The notes: a model not told the origin generated them from the sequence alone. 64,000 nucleotides of DNA from Gigantopelta aegis (GCF_016097555.1 NC_054702.1:71152128-71216127); one strand, 5' to 3'. Counted from the stretch's first letter, positions 37,801 to 54,000 are shown. Translations and numbers: made by a program.

Positions 37801-39610
37801 AGGGTACGAGACAGGGGGGTAAGGGGCAACTGGCGCCCCACCCCAACCCCTGCCCCCAGTGTTGGAGAAAAATCATCAAAGTCGGGCAAAAGCGAAAGAA
37901 ATTCGGGCAAAATGAGCTGGCCTGAACCATTTTCACCATGTATTTCCTTCATTCTACCCACAATATTGGTTGTAATCCATGTAAAAATGTATAGTGATTC
38001 GTTTGCAACCATATTTAGCTGTTTGGCAGTATTGCCAATACAAATAAATGTTGTTATACAGATTCGAGCATTTTCGTTGAATTCGGGGAAAAATCGCCCC
38101 CCCCCCCTCCCCCCTCCCTCCCCGTATAAAGATGGGAGCCCGTACGCCTATGAGGGTACCAACCGGCCAAATTTCGTATATCTGAAGATGCACAACTAAG
38201 ATCTAATGAGCAGACCAAAGCAAAACGTCATACCGAACAGTCTCTTGTAGGGATCCTAGTTCGTTCTCTTTGAGTTTCTTCTTCTGAAACAGCTGAACTA
38301 CAGCGACTTGGATACTACAAATTAGAAAACAATATTAAGTATTATATATAATCCAAATATATCTATCTTATCTATCTATCTATCTCTCTCTCTCTCTATA
38401 TCTAGTAAACAAAACACAACAAAAACAAGTCCTCTGTATACCTCTTAAAAAACTAACTTTTAATTGGCCCGATAATACCCATTGTGTGAAGTAAAAGTAG
38501 TAGTTCATGAAAGGCAAACTTGATCTGTAATTCTATAAGATAACGCTACACTCAAAATGGTAGCTCGATGGCTAGAGGCATTTGGGGGGGGGGGGGGGGG
38601 GGGGGGGGGGAGGGGGAGTCCGGAAAACAAATTTCTGTATTTCTTAAGTTTAAGGGTCATTACTCTCGTCAAAAATGGGTACATCGTCATGACAGTCAAA
38701 CATGGTATGTAATAGCATATGATAAAGCTATACACACATTTTTGGCTCAATAGCTCGAGGCATTGTATAGAAAAAAAAGATCCAGAAAACTATATGTAGG
38801 ACAGACGGACAGACGGACAGACAAAGAGACAGGCAGAAGGACGGGTTTACAACCTACAGTTCCCTTCATTTGGACCGGAAGGGGGCTAAAAACTTTATCG
38901 TTGAGTATTAAGCAGTCTGATATTATGTTCGTCATAAGAGAAATGTCCAAAATGACACACCTTGAATCAGGTAGTTGAATATTTAGGTCACTCGAACTGT
39001 AGCAGCTTAGTACCACCTACAGTTGTCATGTCGGTTATCAACAAGCCACAATCGCAAGGTGATACATAAAAAATACCCAGAGGCAAATAAACCTAAGGAC
39101 ATGCGTTCACTCCATAAAGCAATAAATCAATGACCTAGTAAAGATATAGCTTTTGGCTGTCTAGTGCGCGATGTTAAGATTTTGTTTCTGGTTCAAGTAA
39201 TAAAATGTCAGATTAATAAAATGTTAGATTAATGTGGGAAGTATTAAAACATTTTGGAAAGTGTTAATGTAAGCACTGCGCGTTAATGCCGAATACGATG
39301 TGTATCGTATATAGACGATTTAGTAGTTTATTCTATCACCCTCCTCGCTCACTGCCTTGGCTTTCCCTTAATTCAAGCGATACGTTTGTGGAGAATATTA
39401 TGAAGAATAATGTACAGTTGATAATATAGTGTTATTGATTTAGAATTTGTTGTGGAATTTTCACCTCCCCCCATTTTTTTAAAAATGTACGAGTTTTTTG
39501 GTGCTACTCTTTCATAAATAAAAATAAAAATCTGGATCCACTAGAGGCTGTGCCCCCCTACAGATATCAGATATCGTTCCTACGGGTCTGCATTACGTTC
39601 ATGCACATAC

Positions 39611-39699
<89 letters not shown>

Positions 39700-40114
39700 A
39701 CACTAGTATGTATCTCGCTTGCTTTCGAAAGCTGGAATATTCAATAATAAATAATTTATAAACTGCATCCCATACGGCAGGTTATAACAAACAGGTATCC
39801 CACTTCCAGCATTGGATGTTTGACATTTAGTCCAATCAATTTTCTTTTCAATTAAACTCAGAACTAATATTAGCATTGATTAAACGTAAATTGCTCGTAA
39901 TGTTGAAAACTAAATTAATTGGACATTCTGATTTGGAACTGCAAGTGATGTTGGATCAATAATATTTATTTTCGGTGTTAATATTAAAGATGCAATCTTT
40001 TGTCCCAACTTATTACATAGTTTATAAACGTATGCATATAATAAACGTAATTATAGTTTCAATGAACTCGCATGTTTTCGCTAATAGTCTCATGGCCATT
40101 TTCAGTACACTGGT

Positions 40115-40179
<65 letters not shown>

Positions 40180-43100
40180 AAAAAACACACATACACATAC
40201 ACACACAACATATAAACACAACACATTTAGAGCTATTTAACCATTCTGATACAATGTTTAGAGAAAACCGGTAAATTTTTCCATTAACAGTAAGCATCAA
40301 TTACTACTTTCCATAGACAGGACAACCCATACCACGGCCTTTGATATACCAGTCGTGGGGCACTGGTTGGGATGGAGGCAATCATTAAGAGAATGAGACC
40401 ACCCAAGCATCTCGAGCTCTACCATATATAGACCACTACCGACTGGCAACAAGGATGTCATTTGTGCGCAATTTCGTTCATGCAGGACAGCACCTACTAC
40501 GGTTTTGTACGGAGAACTAGTTAGGGATATACTAGTCGTGGTGAAATGGTGTGGGCAGGTAAAACCCAATACGTGGACCAAAAGGCATATTCGTATGCTA
40601 AGACTCCTAGTTCGTACGAACGGTTTGCATGCAGTTCATTTGTACGGCTGACGGATAAACTGCATGCAGTGTATTGGTTTACGAAGATAGCGGAAAGAAT
40701 GTGTAAAAAGCGCCCCGTTCGTACAACTAATAGCGTAACTTTATGTGACGCAGTGATAACAGCAAACAGGGATCGAAGTAAAGCGCATCACTGGAAGAAA
40801 CTTAGTCTGCGTGGTCTTTTCAAAATGATTAATTGGTAAAAATGCAGACGAAATTGTAGCTTTAATCTTAGTGTTGCTTTTGTAGCGTTTTAACAGTGAC
40901 AAGTCGTCGCAGTCTATAGTATTTTAAATCTTTAAACATTTCATCCTCCAACAATTATACGTTTTAATTTGGCTAAACGCGTAACAAATCAAATCGAATG
41001 GATTAACATCTAAGAATAGCGTGAAAGACATCCAAGAATAACACAAACGTCTTATCTTGGAGCATACAAATTCACCCACGAAATGTTTTATCAATGATTT
41101 CTTTCAAATATTTTAGAACTCCAACATACGAACTGAAGTCATATCTGTCTGTTCATATACAGGACGGCTCCAAAAAATTATAACATGAAAAACGGCCCTT
41201 GAAGAATATAATTTCTTGCAAACGTGGAATACAATTTAAATGTTGAATATTATCGCTCGCTTGTAATAAAATGAACGAGTTTTATTCAGTTTTACTACAT
41301 GTTTGAATGCTACAGACAGACAGTTTATTCAGTATAAACGCCATAGGCCCATAATACTATCGGAAGCCTGTTATACATTTTGCGCATACATGTAGCTGAC
41401 ATATGCACAGTATATTGTATAGATATATTTAAACATTTATATCTTTCTACTTTTTTTGCACATTATAAACACAAAGACGTGTTTTAAAGGGACAGTCCTG
41501 AGTTTGCTGCAATTTATAGGATGTTATCGACTAACAGACTTTTTAACAATTGTAATTACATATCAAATATAGTTTTCTGCATAAAATATTAGTGGTTGTA
41601 TATTAAACGTGTTACTGATCGTTCTAGTATTTGTATTAGGTTAAATTTCATTTTATTTCCTAAATATTACATACAGATTTTCTGATGCCATAATATTAAT
41701 ACATGTTTGCCATGAAAGATTTTTCATAAATTTAGAAATTATAAAATATGGAGATCTCTTAATATACCACAACGCTTACATACAAGCAAAATATGGAGTC
41801 CATCGTCACTATAACGTAATCCTTTATTGTTATATCTTCCTTGGCCAATAGCAAGTCTAAAGTTACTATACCTAAATCTTGTATATACAGTGTGTATATA
41901 TATATTACTCTAAGATAAGCTGGGATTTGATAAGTGAGCTAACGTTCTACATTTAACAATGATATAATGTTCATAATAAAAGAACTATCGGATAGATTGG
42001 TAACAGAACTACACAACTTTTGTTAGAGGATATCAAGCAGTTTATAACTATAAACAATTTTGCATCTCCAACATCCTGAGCAATCGAAAAACAGCCAAAT
42101 CCTGATCTAAAAAGAATATATTTAATATGAGTAACCCATGTGGTACGTCCTGCTTCATTAAGAGTCCGTAACATTTTATAACATTGGTGGGGAAGTCGGT
42201 TTTCATTCAGCTGTAGTGACCTACACACATATTTAATAGCTCTGGTAGTGTAAATTAGCTATAAACGAGTCCCATCACATTCAACTAACGCCATAGCATT
42301 ACCGGTGTTTTTCCCTAATTTTAAAAACCATTTACACTGTTTAATCTGAACATCTTCAATAATTTTACAGTATCAAGTACCCAATACTTCTGAACCGTAA
42401 CATAAAATAGGATCAAATATCTGGAATATCATCCAATGTCTTTTGATACCTATATATAGCCATCATGGCTTATTTTAACGTTGTGCTGTAAGACAGGTTT
42501 GGGCTTAAGTCCATATTAGTTTTGGTGTGAACATAATATACCTAAATATCTATAATATGAGACAACCTCAATACTACTTCTATTATTATTATTTTTTAAT
42601 TCATACTTCTTTAGATGACGTCCATTTCTAACAATGACTTTGGTCTTTTTTAAATTCACAGCCATCTGTAGTATTACAACACACTACTAATACTCTAATT
42701 TTCTTTTGTAGCTGTAAGGGAGTGTCAGGAACAGATAATACATCATCAGGAAACAAAAGCATATAATGATTTAAAATCATATGAAATAAAAACACCTTGT
42801 CCTCCATATTCTTCCATAGTTTTTACAAGCCTGTTAATGAAAACAGTGAACATTTGTGGATTCAATATACCTCCCTACCGGGTGCCGATATTTCAGTGAA
42901 CATAAAGTAAAGTTTAATGACGCCACTAGAGCACAATGATTTTTTTTTTATCTTATCATCGGCTATTGGACGTCAAACATATGGTCATTTCAGTGAATAT
43001 AGTCTGAACATTGATGTTCTTACACATTCCCTTAGTTTAGTATACATCGATTAAATTACAGTTACATATTTACGACATATTCCAACTTCAGCGAGACTTT

Positions 43101-44951
43101 ACAAAAGAGATATATGATTAATATTATCAAAAACCTTAAATATACAATAAGACAATAAAATCAACTTCTTGTTTTTTCCAGTCATATTTTTGTACAAGAG
43201 CTTGCAATGAAAAACTATGATCAACTGTAGAATAATTTGATCTAAACCAGCCTGACATTCATCAATATTATTGCTATCATACTATTCATAAAGTCTTGTA
43301 TTAAGAACTGAAGTAAACACCATACATATTATATCAATTAATGATACAATAACTATTTACATCATCTCTATTACCCAGTTTAAATAATGGACACATAATA
43401 TCTTTACTCTGGGGACAAAAACGCTATCGGTACAGGAAGAATTAGGATTTGCGAGGCCTTTAAAATTCGGAAGCGATACCATCTGGCCCTAGTGAGCTGT
43501 TATTTGCTAAATCATGTATATATGTCTTAAAATTTCTTCTTCTGTAATTGGGAGATTTATTGACAAATTATTTGTATCACTATTATTATAGCAATATTTA
43601 CACAATATTCATTATAAATATTATTATTCATAGTCATTTCATTTCTAAAAAGGGACGAGAAGTGCTCAGCCCACTGTTTAGAACTAATTTCTTTTTTTAA
43701 TGTCGATGCTATACTGCTGATTATATCAATACTCAGACTGATTGTAGAGCAACGGTGACTCTTTGATCTCCAAGCAGTTGACATATCCGCCGAGCAGAAA
43801 ACGTCTAGACGGATCTGCCCCAGGACGAATGTCCCCTGGTTGATAAGTTGTCAGTCGGTGTCAGAAGGACCGTCAAAAGAAAGGAGAGAATGTTTGTTTA
43901 ACGACACCTCAACATATTGTTTAATCAGTGTTAGGTGTGAGACATACGGTAGGTTTTACAAGTAGTTTGATTATTGGAGACATGGGCGTACATGGGTTCG
44001 ACCGAACCCCCCTGAAATCGCTTTTTTTATAATTTAATATATCTGACATTGATATCTGACATTATTATATTTACTCAACATAGAAATATATGCCCAATAT
44101 CTCTGCAATCTATTTTGGAACCCCCCCTTTTCAAAACTCAACATAGAAATATATGCCCAATATCTCTGCAATCTATTTTGGAACCCCCCTATCAAATCCT
44201 GTACGCCCAATCTCGACATATTGTTTAACCCCCCTTTAGTTGTGAACATATCCTAGTACGCCAAGTGGATTACTGGAGAAGAAACTCGACATATTGTTTA
44301 ATCAGTGACTGTTAGTTGTGAGACATATGGTAGTTTTTACAAGTAGTTTGATTACTGGAGAAGAAATTCAACATATTATTTACTCAATGACTGTTAGGTG
44401 CGTGACATATGGTAGTTGTTACAAGTAGTTTGATTAATGGAGAAGAAATTCAACATATTATTTACTCAATGACTGTTAGGTGCGTGACATATGGTAGTTG
44501 TTACAAGTAGTTTGATTGTTGGAGAAGAAACCCGCTTCCACCACAAATACTACTTCCGATTCGCATCCAGGTGATCATTTATACAAGACTCGCTTCCTTT
44601 GAGAGTTCGGCTTATTTGCCTTTCACAAACTCAAATTGCATTCTAAAATTGTGTCCCCCACTCCCCTTTACAAAATCTTGGATTCGACTAAGTGTATGTC
44701 CAGAATAGAGTGCTTAAACCTTAAGTAGATTAAATAAATTGAAATATATAGGCAGACGGATGGACTGACCGACAGACAGGCGGAAGTACACCAATACACA
44801 AACACACACAGACAAACACATGATAATATACATACATATGAACACACATACATACACGCACGCACATAAACATACACAAACGCGCAAAACAAACAGTACA
44901 CTGGTAAACAAACAAACGCGCGCTCGCACGCACGCACACACGCACACACAG

Positions 44952-45036
<85 letters not shown>

Positions 45037-48000
45037 TGAACCTTGACGTGATGACATTACATCTGTGCCGTTGAGATTGGTAACACGTGTGACAATTATG
45101 TGCATAATCCACTGGTGGCATTTAAAATAATGGCGATATTCTGAAAACATTACATTAGCATTCATGAGATGGGCAGTACTGAACGCAATGAGTTTGTCGT
45201 AACGCTGTCGTATAATATGGCCATTGCAGACTTAATTCCGGTGAGCGACCATGGCGTGCCAAGTGCCATGTAATTCTCATAGGGGATATTAGTCGATTCC
45301 ACGTTAACGGATTCAGAACTGGAACAACAGTCGTGAACTGAATATTTCGAGAACTTGGTGTCGAATTTTGCCTGCAAGACATTTTTTTTTATATGAATGT
45401 CTGTACAAGCATTCATCTGGGGGGTTTTCCTCTTTCTAAAAAAGTCTCCAGTTACTTTCTCTTGCAAAAACACGTGTTTGTCCTTTGAAACAAACGGACA
45501 TTTTTTATGTAAAAATCCAAATGGAAATTGGGTATAATCTGTTGAGGAACAGAATAAAATGCATTTATTTATTTACCCACCCCGTCACCATAAACTACAA
45601 ATGTACAATAAAATGAGTTACAAAACCAACAAGAATACATGCTAAAGCATCATTCTGTAATCTACGGTTTACAGGCCCAACTATAGAGGCTTTCTGATGG
45701 ACGTTTTGATCTCTTCGGACGTTCATCTTTCGATTTGGTCTGTATATGACCTACAACACATACCGGTAATCACCAGTCAGATGTTTGCTAAATTAAATAT
45801 GCAGTTTAGGATCATGGAAACAAAGATGAATGCCAATAAATAAATAAATAAATAAGATTTCTTAGACAGCAGACATAATTTTTATCGATACATGGCGCTA
45901 ACACTGAACCGCTAGAGCCAAGGAACCAGTTATCCCAACTCCGTTATTATAAAAAAAAAAATTAACGACACCACTAGAGCACATTGATGTATTAATCATC
46001 ACCGTTTTTAATGCACTATTACTATATTTCTGATGACGGTCTCATTTTGATATTCCAGTACACTATGTCAAACACATTAGATCATTACTTTTATTACAGT
46101 CATCCATGCCAATTTGAAAGTTAAATAGTTTGCAAAAATATCCTATCATCTGAATGAACGTAAGATCGAAATAAAACTGTTATATACCACGTGATATATG
46201 CAAGCTTACATCAGTGATGAGGTTATTTAACCAGCCAATGAGCGACTAGTTTTATACTTGAATTAATATGAAAAGTGTACATGATGGAAAGCTTTTAAGG
46301 AATAAGGTATGGCTTTCACAGGTAACCTATGTAAGTTGATCAGAAGTGGCAGGAACGTAAAAAAAATCTACATTCTTTCAGTCATCACCATGGAGTTCAC
46401 AACACACACTCTACCCCTCTCCCCTCTCCCTTCCATTATATTTAGTATAGCTATCTACTCGTCTGCGTCTTAATCTTACCTCTCAAGTTGTTCATGTTTG
46501 TTAGCGGCGTCTGATGGCGAGGTGATTCCAAAAGTCGACAGATTCGATCCCCGCCTTCCTCCCAGCAGACGAGAGCCGATGTCCACGTTGGCGAGACTGT
46601 GTCTATTCATAAGGAGACAACAGAAGACAAAATGTAACATTCAAACAGGCTGTTCCACACATCTAAGACACGAGCTCTCTGTCAGAGAAATCGGTGACAT
46701 ATTTTTTTTCGTGAATAAATAGACTGAAACAGGTTTTTTGTCTCTCATATATCTGATGTTAATGGACTGTCGTGCCATTTGAAGTCCATAAATATTTTAC
46801 ACATAGCAACATGTTTCACGTGATTTGTCGCCATTTTAAATTAGTCGTCTGCTAAAGAGTGTGGAGAGTGAGAGAGTAAGAGTGAGAAAAGAATAGAGAG
46901 AAGTCAAGTGGTTGGTAAACGCGTATAATCGTTAACTACAAAATGGAAAATGACTAATGTACTCAGGATGCGACGGCATTTCGCTGTCAGCCATCTTTCC
47001 GGGAAGCTGGACATTAGCCTGTATGATGCCACGTGATTACATGCAAGCTGATGTTTTGACTGCGATACACTGTTGAACTTTGCTGACAAACTAATAACAC
47101 TTATCTGTCGAATATAGTGAACTATAAATAGATATATGTTCGTCCGTTCAGTTTGTTAAATGTATGTAGGGAAAGGACTATATATTTTAAATTATACCTC
47201 AACACGTGTTAAACCACGGCTGTTTGGTACGTAACGTAACACTATTAGGATCCTTGGTCAAGGCAGCGTGGGGTCTCTCAATATGTTCTACCAACAGACC
47301 GGTTAGAACATACCATGGCCCTTTATATACCACTCGTGGGGTACTAGTTGGGCGAGAGCTAAATCGCAAGGGCAGATCCAGTAGAGTTTTTTGGGAGGGG
47401 TGGGGGCGACTAAGAGGAAAAGGGCACATGGACAACTCGTGAAAAGTATGTTTGTTTGTTTTGTTTAATGGCACCACTAGAGCTCACTGATTATCTTATC
47501 ATCGGTTATAGGATGTTAAACATTGGTAATTTTGACTCGTATTCTTCTGAAGAAATCTGCTACATTTTTCCATTAGTAGCAAGGGATCTTTTATATGCAT
47601 TTTCCCACAGACATAACAGCACATACCTTGTCCTTTTATATACCAATCGTGGAGCACTGGCACTGGCGTAGGAAGCGGGAGGTGGGTGGGTGGGCATGTG
47701 CCCCCCCCCCCTTTCAGATATTTTGCTTTATATATATTTCCTTTATAATAGTGTAAAAGTGTGTAAATATAAAAGTGTGCCCCCCCCCCCCCCCACACAC
47801 ACACACATACACACACTTTTTGGCACCTTCCTACGCCACTGACTGGTAGAAACGGGAGCAAGCCCAGTTCGAGAAATGGGACACATACTGTGGTTCGATC
47901 CTACGAAGCAAGCACCTCAGTCGAGCACTCTACTGACTGAGTTTGATTCCGCCCCTTGAATAAATCGTGAAAAGGGCAAATTAATGATTATTTTTCTTTT

Positions 48001-51000
48001 TTTCTTTTTTAAAAAATATGTTTCCGATCTAGTGAACGCGAACGAATGGGTTTTGTTGATGGCAACAGTCCGTCTCCATCAAGCAAACACGAATGCAGGA
48101 CGATTTGCAAAAACAACCGAAATATCTGATTATCTGCTTGATCAAAGTACGAAACTAAATTATGTATTCTACACGTTAAGCAACATGTGTATATGTATTG
48201 TATATTCCAATATACACCGGCAGGCTGTATTGGGCATCTAGGGCGATTACTTTACCGTTGAGCCACTGTATGACCCGTTTGGTATCAGCAGATAGAACAG
48301 TGGCTCAAGATGTCTGTGGTTTTAAGATGTCAAAAAGAAAAAGAAAAGATGATTATAACAAAGCTATTTAAAACAAACGGATAAAACAGAAACAGAAAAT
48401 AATACTACCGTCTAATGTATCTGTCCACAACAAAATGAAAATAATGTGCATTCTGAGCTTAGTATTTAACCCGTGTGTGTGCGCACGTGTGCGTGAAGTG
48501 GGGCAGGTGCGACCGGCATAATTGATGTTGGAAGACGGAAGAATGTTACAAGAATTAAAAAAAAAAATTCGTCATGAAGTTCATCAAGTGAAATAAAACA
48601 AATGATAATCGTGTTCGTTCACTAGTGGTTAATGTCCAAGTCGAGCAATGTTCTAATGTTAATAAGTGTACAGGGATGGGCATCTTCATACATCAAGGCT
48701 AATATTCGTGAATACGAGGAACGAATATTAGCCTTGATTTATGAAGATGAGGGATGGGCGACTCCAAACAAACATTCAGTGCTGTAGATACTACGAATGA
48801 CGTAATAAATGACATATATCGCAGGTAGGTGTGCTCCTGTCTGTAGTATAAAACACCGCTTGCTGGGTATACAGAAATAATGACTACCTAGGTGGCGACA
48901 CTGATTGTGCTGGGGTGTCATTAAATATTCCTTTCCTCGGTGGACTCGTTATTTGTTTGTTTAGCTAATATTCCATAACTGTCGTCTCGCTCTCTATATT
49001 TCCCTCCCTCCCTCTCTCTCCCTTCTCCCCCTCTCTTTCTCCTCTTTTACTCTCTCACCTCTAACGCTCTCTTTTTATTCTGTATCCTCACTTCCCTCTC
49101 CTATTTCTCCTCTCAGTCTCCTCCCTCCTCTCTCCTCTGGCACTCTCCTATTTTTCTCTCCCTCCCTCTCTCTCTCTCTCCCTCTCTCCCTCCCTCCCTC
49201 CCCCCTCTCCCCATCCCTCTCCCTTAGTGTAATAACCATCCATTACACAATATGCTGAGAGATATTAATCAAGTATTTGGCGGGGTTGTTTGTCCTTTTG
49301 TTAAATACGCAGACACAGCACAACAAAAATTATGAAATTTACTGAATGATATATATTATTAACCATAGGTCAAGAGTCGATAGACAGATCATTATATCGT
49401 AAACAATAACCTAAGCTGACAGCAGTGAAATAGTACGTACTTACAAGGATGTAAGTTATCGCATGTGATAACAACGAAAACAAACCTGACCTGGGAACCG
49501 CCATCACAGCCATCCACCGTGTCCTATCTGTTGTACAGACACAAGCTATTTTAAACTTCTATTATACAAGTGTTGCGTACTATGCATCTTCGTGCACCAG
49601 AAGTTATATACTACACGAAGCTAAAAACGGTTTATACTATCATACATACAGGCATAAACATTTCTTTGTATTTTGTCTATCAACACCACTAGAGCATATT
49701 GATTAATTAAATATCGGCTATTGGATATCGAACATTTGGTTAGTCTGACAGGTAGTCTTCAGAGGAAACCGCTACATGTTTCTATCAGTTGCATATGGTC
49801 TTTTATATGCACTTTCCCATAAACAGTGCCAGTCGTAGGGTACTTGTTGGGACGCAAACACACGTGGTTATACATAATCCTTGATTAATAATTCCAACAG
49901 GTGCAATTTGTGCTAATTAGTATCAGGGGCAGCGGAATGGGAGGGGAGAGGGCCTTATCCCCTGTTAGTGTGCTCAAAAAGATAAAAATGCCATATTTTA
50001 ACACTTGAAATTCAAATTTTATCTCATCGGAACCTATCCTGAATTCTCTAACAGACGTTGGCGCTCAAAAACATGTAGGGTATTTTCATTCCTTAGAACA
50101 TCGATCTAACAGTACCCACCCTCCCCACCCCACACTTCACACTTTCCCTCCCCCCCCCCCCCCCCCCCCCCCGAGTGGAACTTAGCTATGCAATACTAAA
50201 CACGTTTCTGTCATTTCCAACAAACAACTAATAACAATAATCATTTCTCAGACTCGGTCATTGCATAATAACCAATTGATATTACTATAGAGTACATCAC
50301 ACCATGAACGTGTTTTTCGTTATTTGCACGCACGTTTTAACTTAACCTTTAGAAAATCATTAATATTCATTATACCCTTCCTTACATATGTGCCAGGTCT
50401 TGCACACAGTCGCATCGTTTGGAAGTCGGGTGTATTAATTCCATATCGAGGTATCGGAACCTCGCTGCTGTGATACAAGCGCTGCAGATCACGTCCATCA
50501 CAAACATTCACTTGTCCAACTCGTGTAATATCATGCACGTGCACTTCGTAATCTACGTTACGAAGATTAATTTCCGGAATTATTACTTGGGGCGGCATGG
50601 GTATAGGTTGAAAGAAAAAAAGAAAGAAAGAAATGTTTTATTTAATGACGCCACTCAACACATTTAATTTTTACGGTTATATGGCGTCAGACATATGGTT
50701 AAGGACCACACAGATACTGAGAGAGGAAACCCGCTGTCGCCACTTCATGGGCTACTCTTTTTGATTAGCAGCATGGGATCTTTTATATGCACCATCCCAC
50801 AGACAGGGTAGTACATACCACGGCCTTTGATATACCAGTTGTGGTGCACTGGCTGGAACAGGAAATAGCCCAATGAGCCCACCGACGGGAATCGATCCCA
50901 CGCCGACCGCGCATCGAGTGATCGTCTTAACACTGGGCTACGTCCCGTCCATGGGTATAGGTTGAAGGCGTGGGAGAGTGTTTGTTTATTTTCAATAGAA

Positions 51001-51008
51001 TAAAATAG

Positions 51009-51048
<40 letters not shown>

Positions 51049-54000
51049 AATAATAATATTATTATTATGTTAATGTTCAACCTGAGATGACTATAGGTTT
51101 TGTCTTCATTCTTATGTACGTCTGTCCGTCTGTCCCACATGTAGGTTTCCGGACGTTTTTTTTTTTTTTTTTGTACACAATGTCTCAAGTTTTATCAAGT
51201 ACTGTTACAGATCAAGTTTGACTTTTATTTCGATTTACCTATTTTCGACAAAGTTATGGCCCTTGAACTTAGTAGATATCACAATTTGGTTTCCAAGAAA
51301 ACAAAATTGGTTTCCGGACTCTCTTTTTCGGTTTTTGTTTTCCGACGCCATATAACCGAAAATAAAATGTGTTGAGTGCGTCGTTAAATAAAACATTTCC
51401 TTCCTTCCTTCCTTCCTTTTTTTTTTTGCACCTTGCCGGTGGGCCCATTGGGGCTGTTTCTTGTTCCAGCCAATGGACCACGACTGGTATATCAAAGGCC
51501 GTGGTATGTGCTATCCTGTCTATTGGATGGTGCATATAAAAGATCCCTTGCTACTATTGGAAAAATGTAACGGGTTTCCTCTCTAAGACTATAAATTATG
51601 TCAGATTTACCAATTGGTTTTACATTCAATAGCCGATGATAAGTAAATCAATGTGCTCTAGTGGTGTCGTTAAACAAAACAAACCTTAACTTTAACTTTG
51701 ATCCAATAAGCTACATCACACCCGGTAAGTTGAATGAGTGTGTAGATTTTGTTGTTTTGTTTTGTTGGTGGGGGGGGGGGGGGGGGGGGGGGGGGGTTGG
51801 GGGGGGTTGGGGGGGTTGGGGATGTCAATTTACTTTTAAAATTTTTGTTTTATTTCTATTAAATCATTTTAATCCAGGTAGATTTGCCAAACATGTCTTG
51901 ACTTGGTCATTTCTAGAACAGTCTAAACAACAAACCAAAGTCAAGGAGATTAATCACATAGCTAGAGGCTAATATCAACAGGTAAAACCGCGTCCATCCT
52001 GTAACTGTTAACGCACGTCTATAAAGGGTCGTTCAAACAGATGTTATCGATGTGTGGATTATGGAGCTTTATTTACCGTGTACTGTGTGACCCGTCAAAA
52101 CTAGGATATTTATATAACATTAAAATAAAATTACACCAGAGAAGATGCAAGATGTTCATATCACCGTATCGACTCTGAATCAGGGTGTATACTGGTCAGT
52201 GTGCATGTGCACGGCTTCGATGACCTCTCACTCGACCAATCAAAAACAATCTAATATAGTAGTTTAACGCATTTCAATTAAATGTTCTCAACGAAAGATC
52301 ACCATGGACAGGATTTGACATCAACCCTAATGTCAAATCTATTGTCGAAAACAGTGTAGACAACGAGGTATGTGACGTGTTCAGAAGACTGGGTGCTCGC
52401 GAATTATTTGTGTTCTATCATATCAGATTCCTCTAACGTTAGGTTAAAAAACCAGTCTAGATAGCGAACACGGATATTCGCCTTATTGAACATGTCTGTG
52501 GTGTCAGAAGTAGGATCTACACAATGACCAATTAAAGCATGCTCCACTTGTGTATGGCATGATAGACATAATGAAGTCGGATACCCCCCCCCCCCCCTCT
52601 CTCTCTCTCTCTCTCTGTCTCTCTGTGTGGGTGTGTGTGTGTGGGTGTGTGTACGTGTGTGTGTACACGTATGTGTTTGTGTATGTGTATGTGTATGCAT
52701 AATTCTAGCGAACACAGCAGATATAAAATATTTAACATAAAATCATTATTTCACTTCACCCCAACCTATCAAGTGATCGTCTTCGAACTTTCCCTCAGCA
52801 GTTGGGGAAATGATGTATTAACTTGTAACTCTGGGCTGGAAACAACATATACATCAGTTGGCTTGGTCTGTTATCGCTGAACATTTGGGTAAACAACTCT
52901 TGTGACAGAATGCATACAAAACTGTCTTTTCCCATTACCGGTGTCCTTGGGCATCAACTCTGCTCTTTAGTGGAATATTAACAAACCTTATCGATTCCAA
53001 TCTCTACCATTGGACTTTCGCCGCATATCTGGGGAAAATGCTCATTATCTATCTTCCCCATGAAACATATTATATAATCTCATTGTTGGAATATTTTTAA
53101 TTAAAAATATTAATCATGTCCAGAGTCCTCTTGATTCACATATAGGCCTAAGTGATTGGTTTTTGCATGAGGACATTTTTGAAGTCACAAGAATGTGTAA
53201 CAAAGCGATCCGGAAATGTAATAGGAAATATAAAAATTACATCTTAGAAAAGGATTACATATATTTACAACAATGCGTTGACGTGTATTAAACATATACA
53301 AAATGAAGACGTTAAAGATTGTGGCTCTGTAAATATCTGAATAACACTGAACCTTAGAGAATCGGCGTATGAAAGGGAAACGATTATTACTATGCTTATG
53401 AATCTGCATCATTTTTATTATTTCTCTATGTAGTGTGGTGTTTTACTATAGTCCTGCTGGAAAAGCTTCCCTTTCTGTGACTGGTTTGGAAACAAATTAG
53501 TACGTACCTGACTTACTACTGTCTTCGATCTACTTTAGTCATCAGGGACTTAAAAGTAATTCACTAAACACTCGCAATTTTCCAATCTCGCAGTGCAATG
53601 CAAAAATACTTGCAAGGACAATGTGATGTTGCTTAAGCGAGCTTAAAAGAGCTTTGTGAGTTAGCTCCCTGGAGACATACTCTGGCTGTTGATACTTGAA
53701 CAATTAATAACATGCTTGAAGTTCAGGAACTCATCCGTAATTTCCAGTAAACATGAAAACACATTTTATAGGTATTGATATGAAGGGGCTACAGCTTAAA
53801 ATTTAGGTAATTTAATCTATGCTGATATTCAGTAAGCACAGGTGTCGGAAGCGGCGATTGGGTGAGGGCAAGGTGTTGGGATGAGGAGGTGTTTCAAAAT
53901 TAAAATCATAAAAATTATATAAGGAAGGATGGAAATGTTTTATTTAACGACACACTCAACACATTTTATTTACGGTTATATGGCGTCGGACATAAGGTTA

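Noticed and set aside
45155-45473. Overlapping - strand frames as a possible PRR5 exon
   Set aside because: No homology to PRR5 or any family I know, and the splice phases do not fit the exon 1 to exon 2 join.
49490-49540. Alternative PRR5 first exon (acceptor TACAACAG, MAVMAVPRSG, donor GTTTGT)
   Set aside because: It ends in phase 1, but exon 2 requires phase 2. At most a non-coding leader exon.
51661-51972. Frame with a glycine-tryptophan-rich run
   Set aside because: Caused by the G homopolymer at 51770-51815 after a SINE tail.
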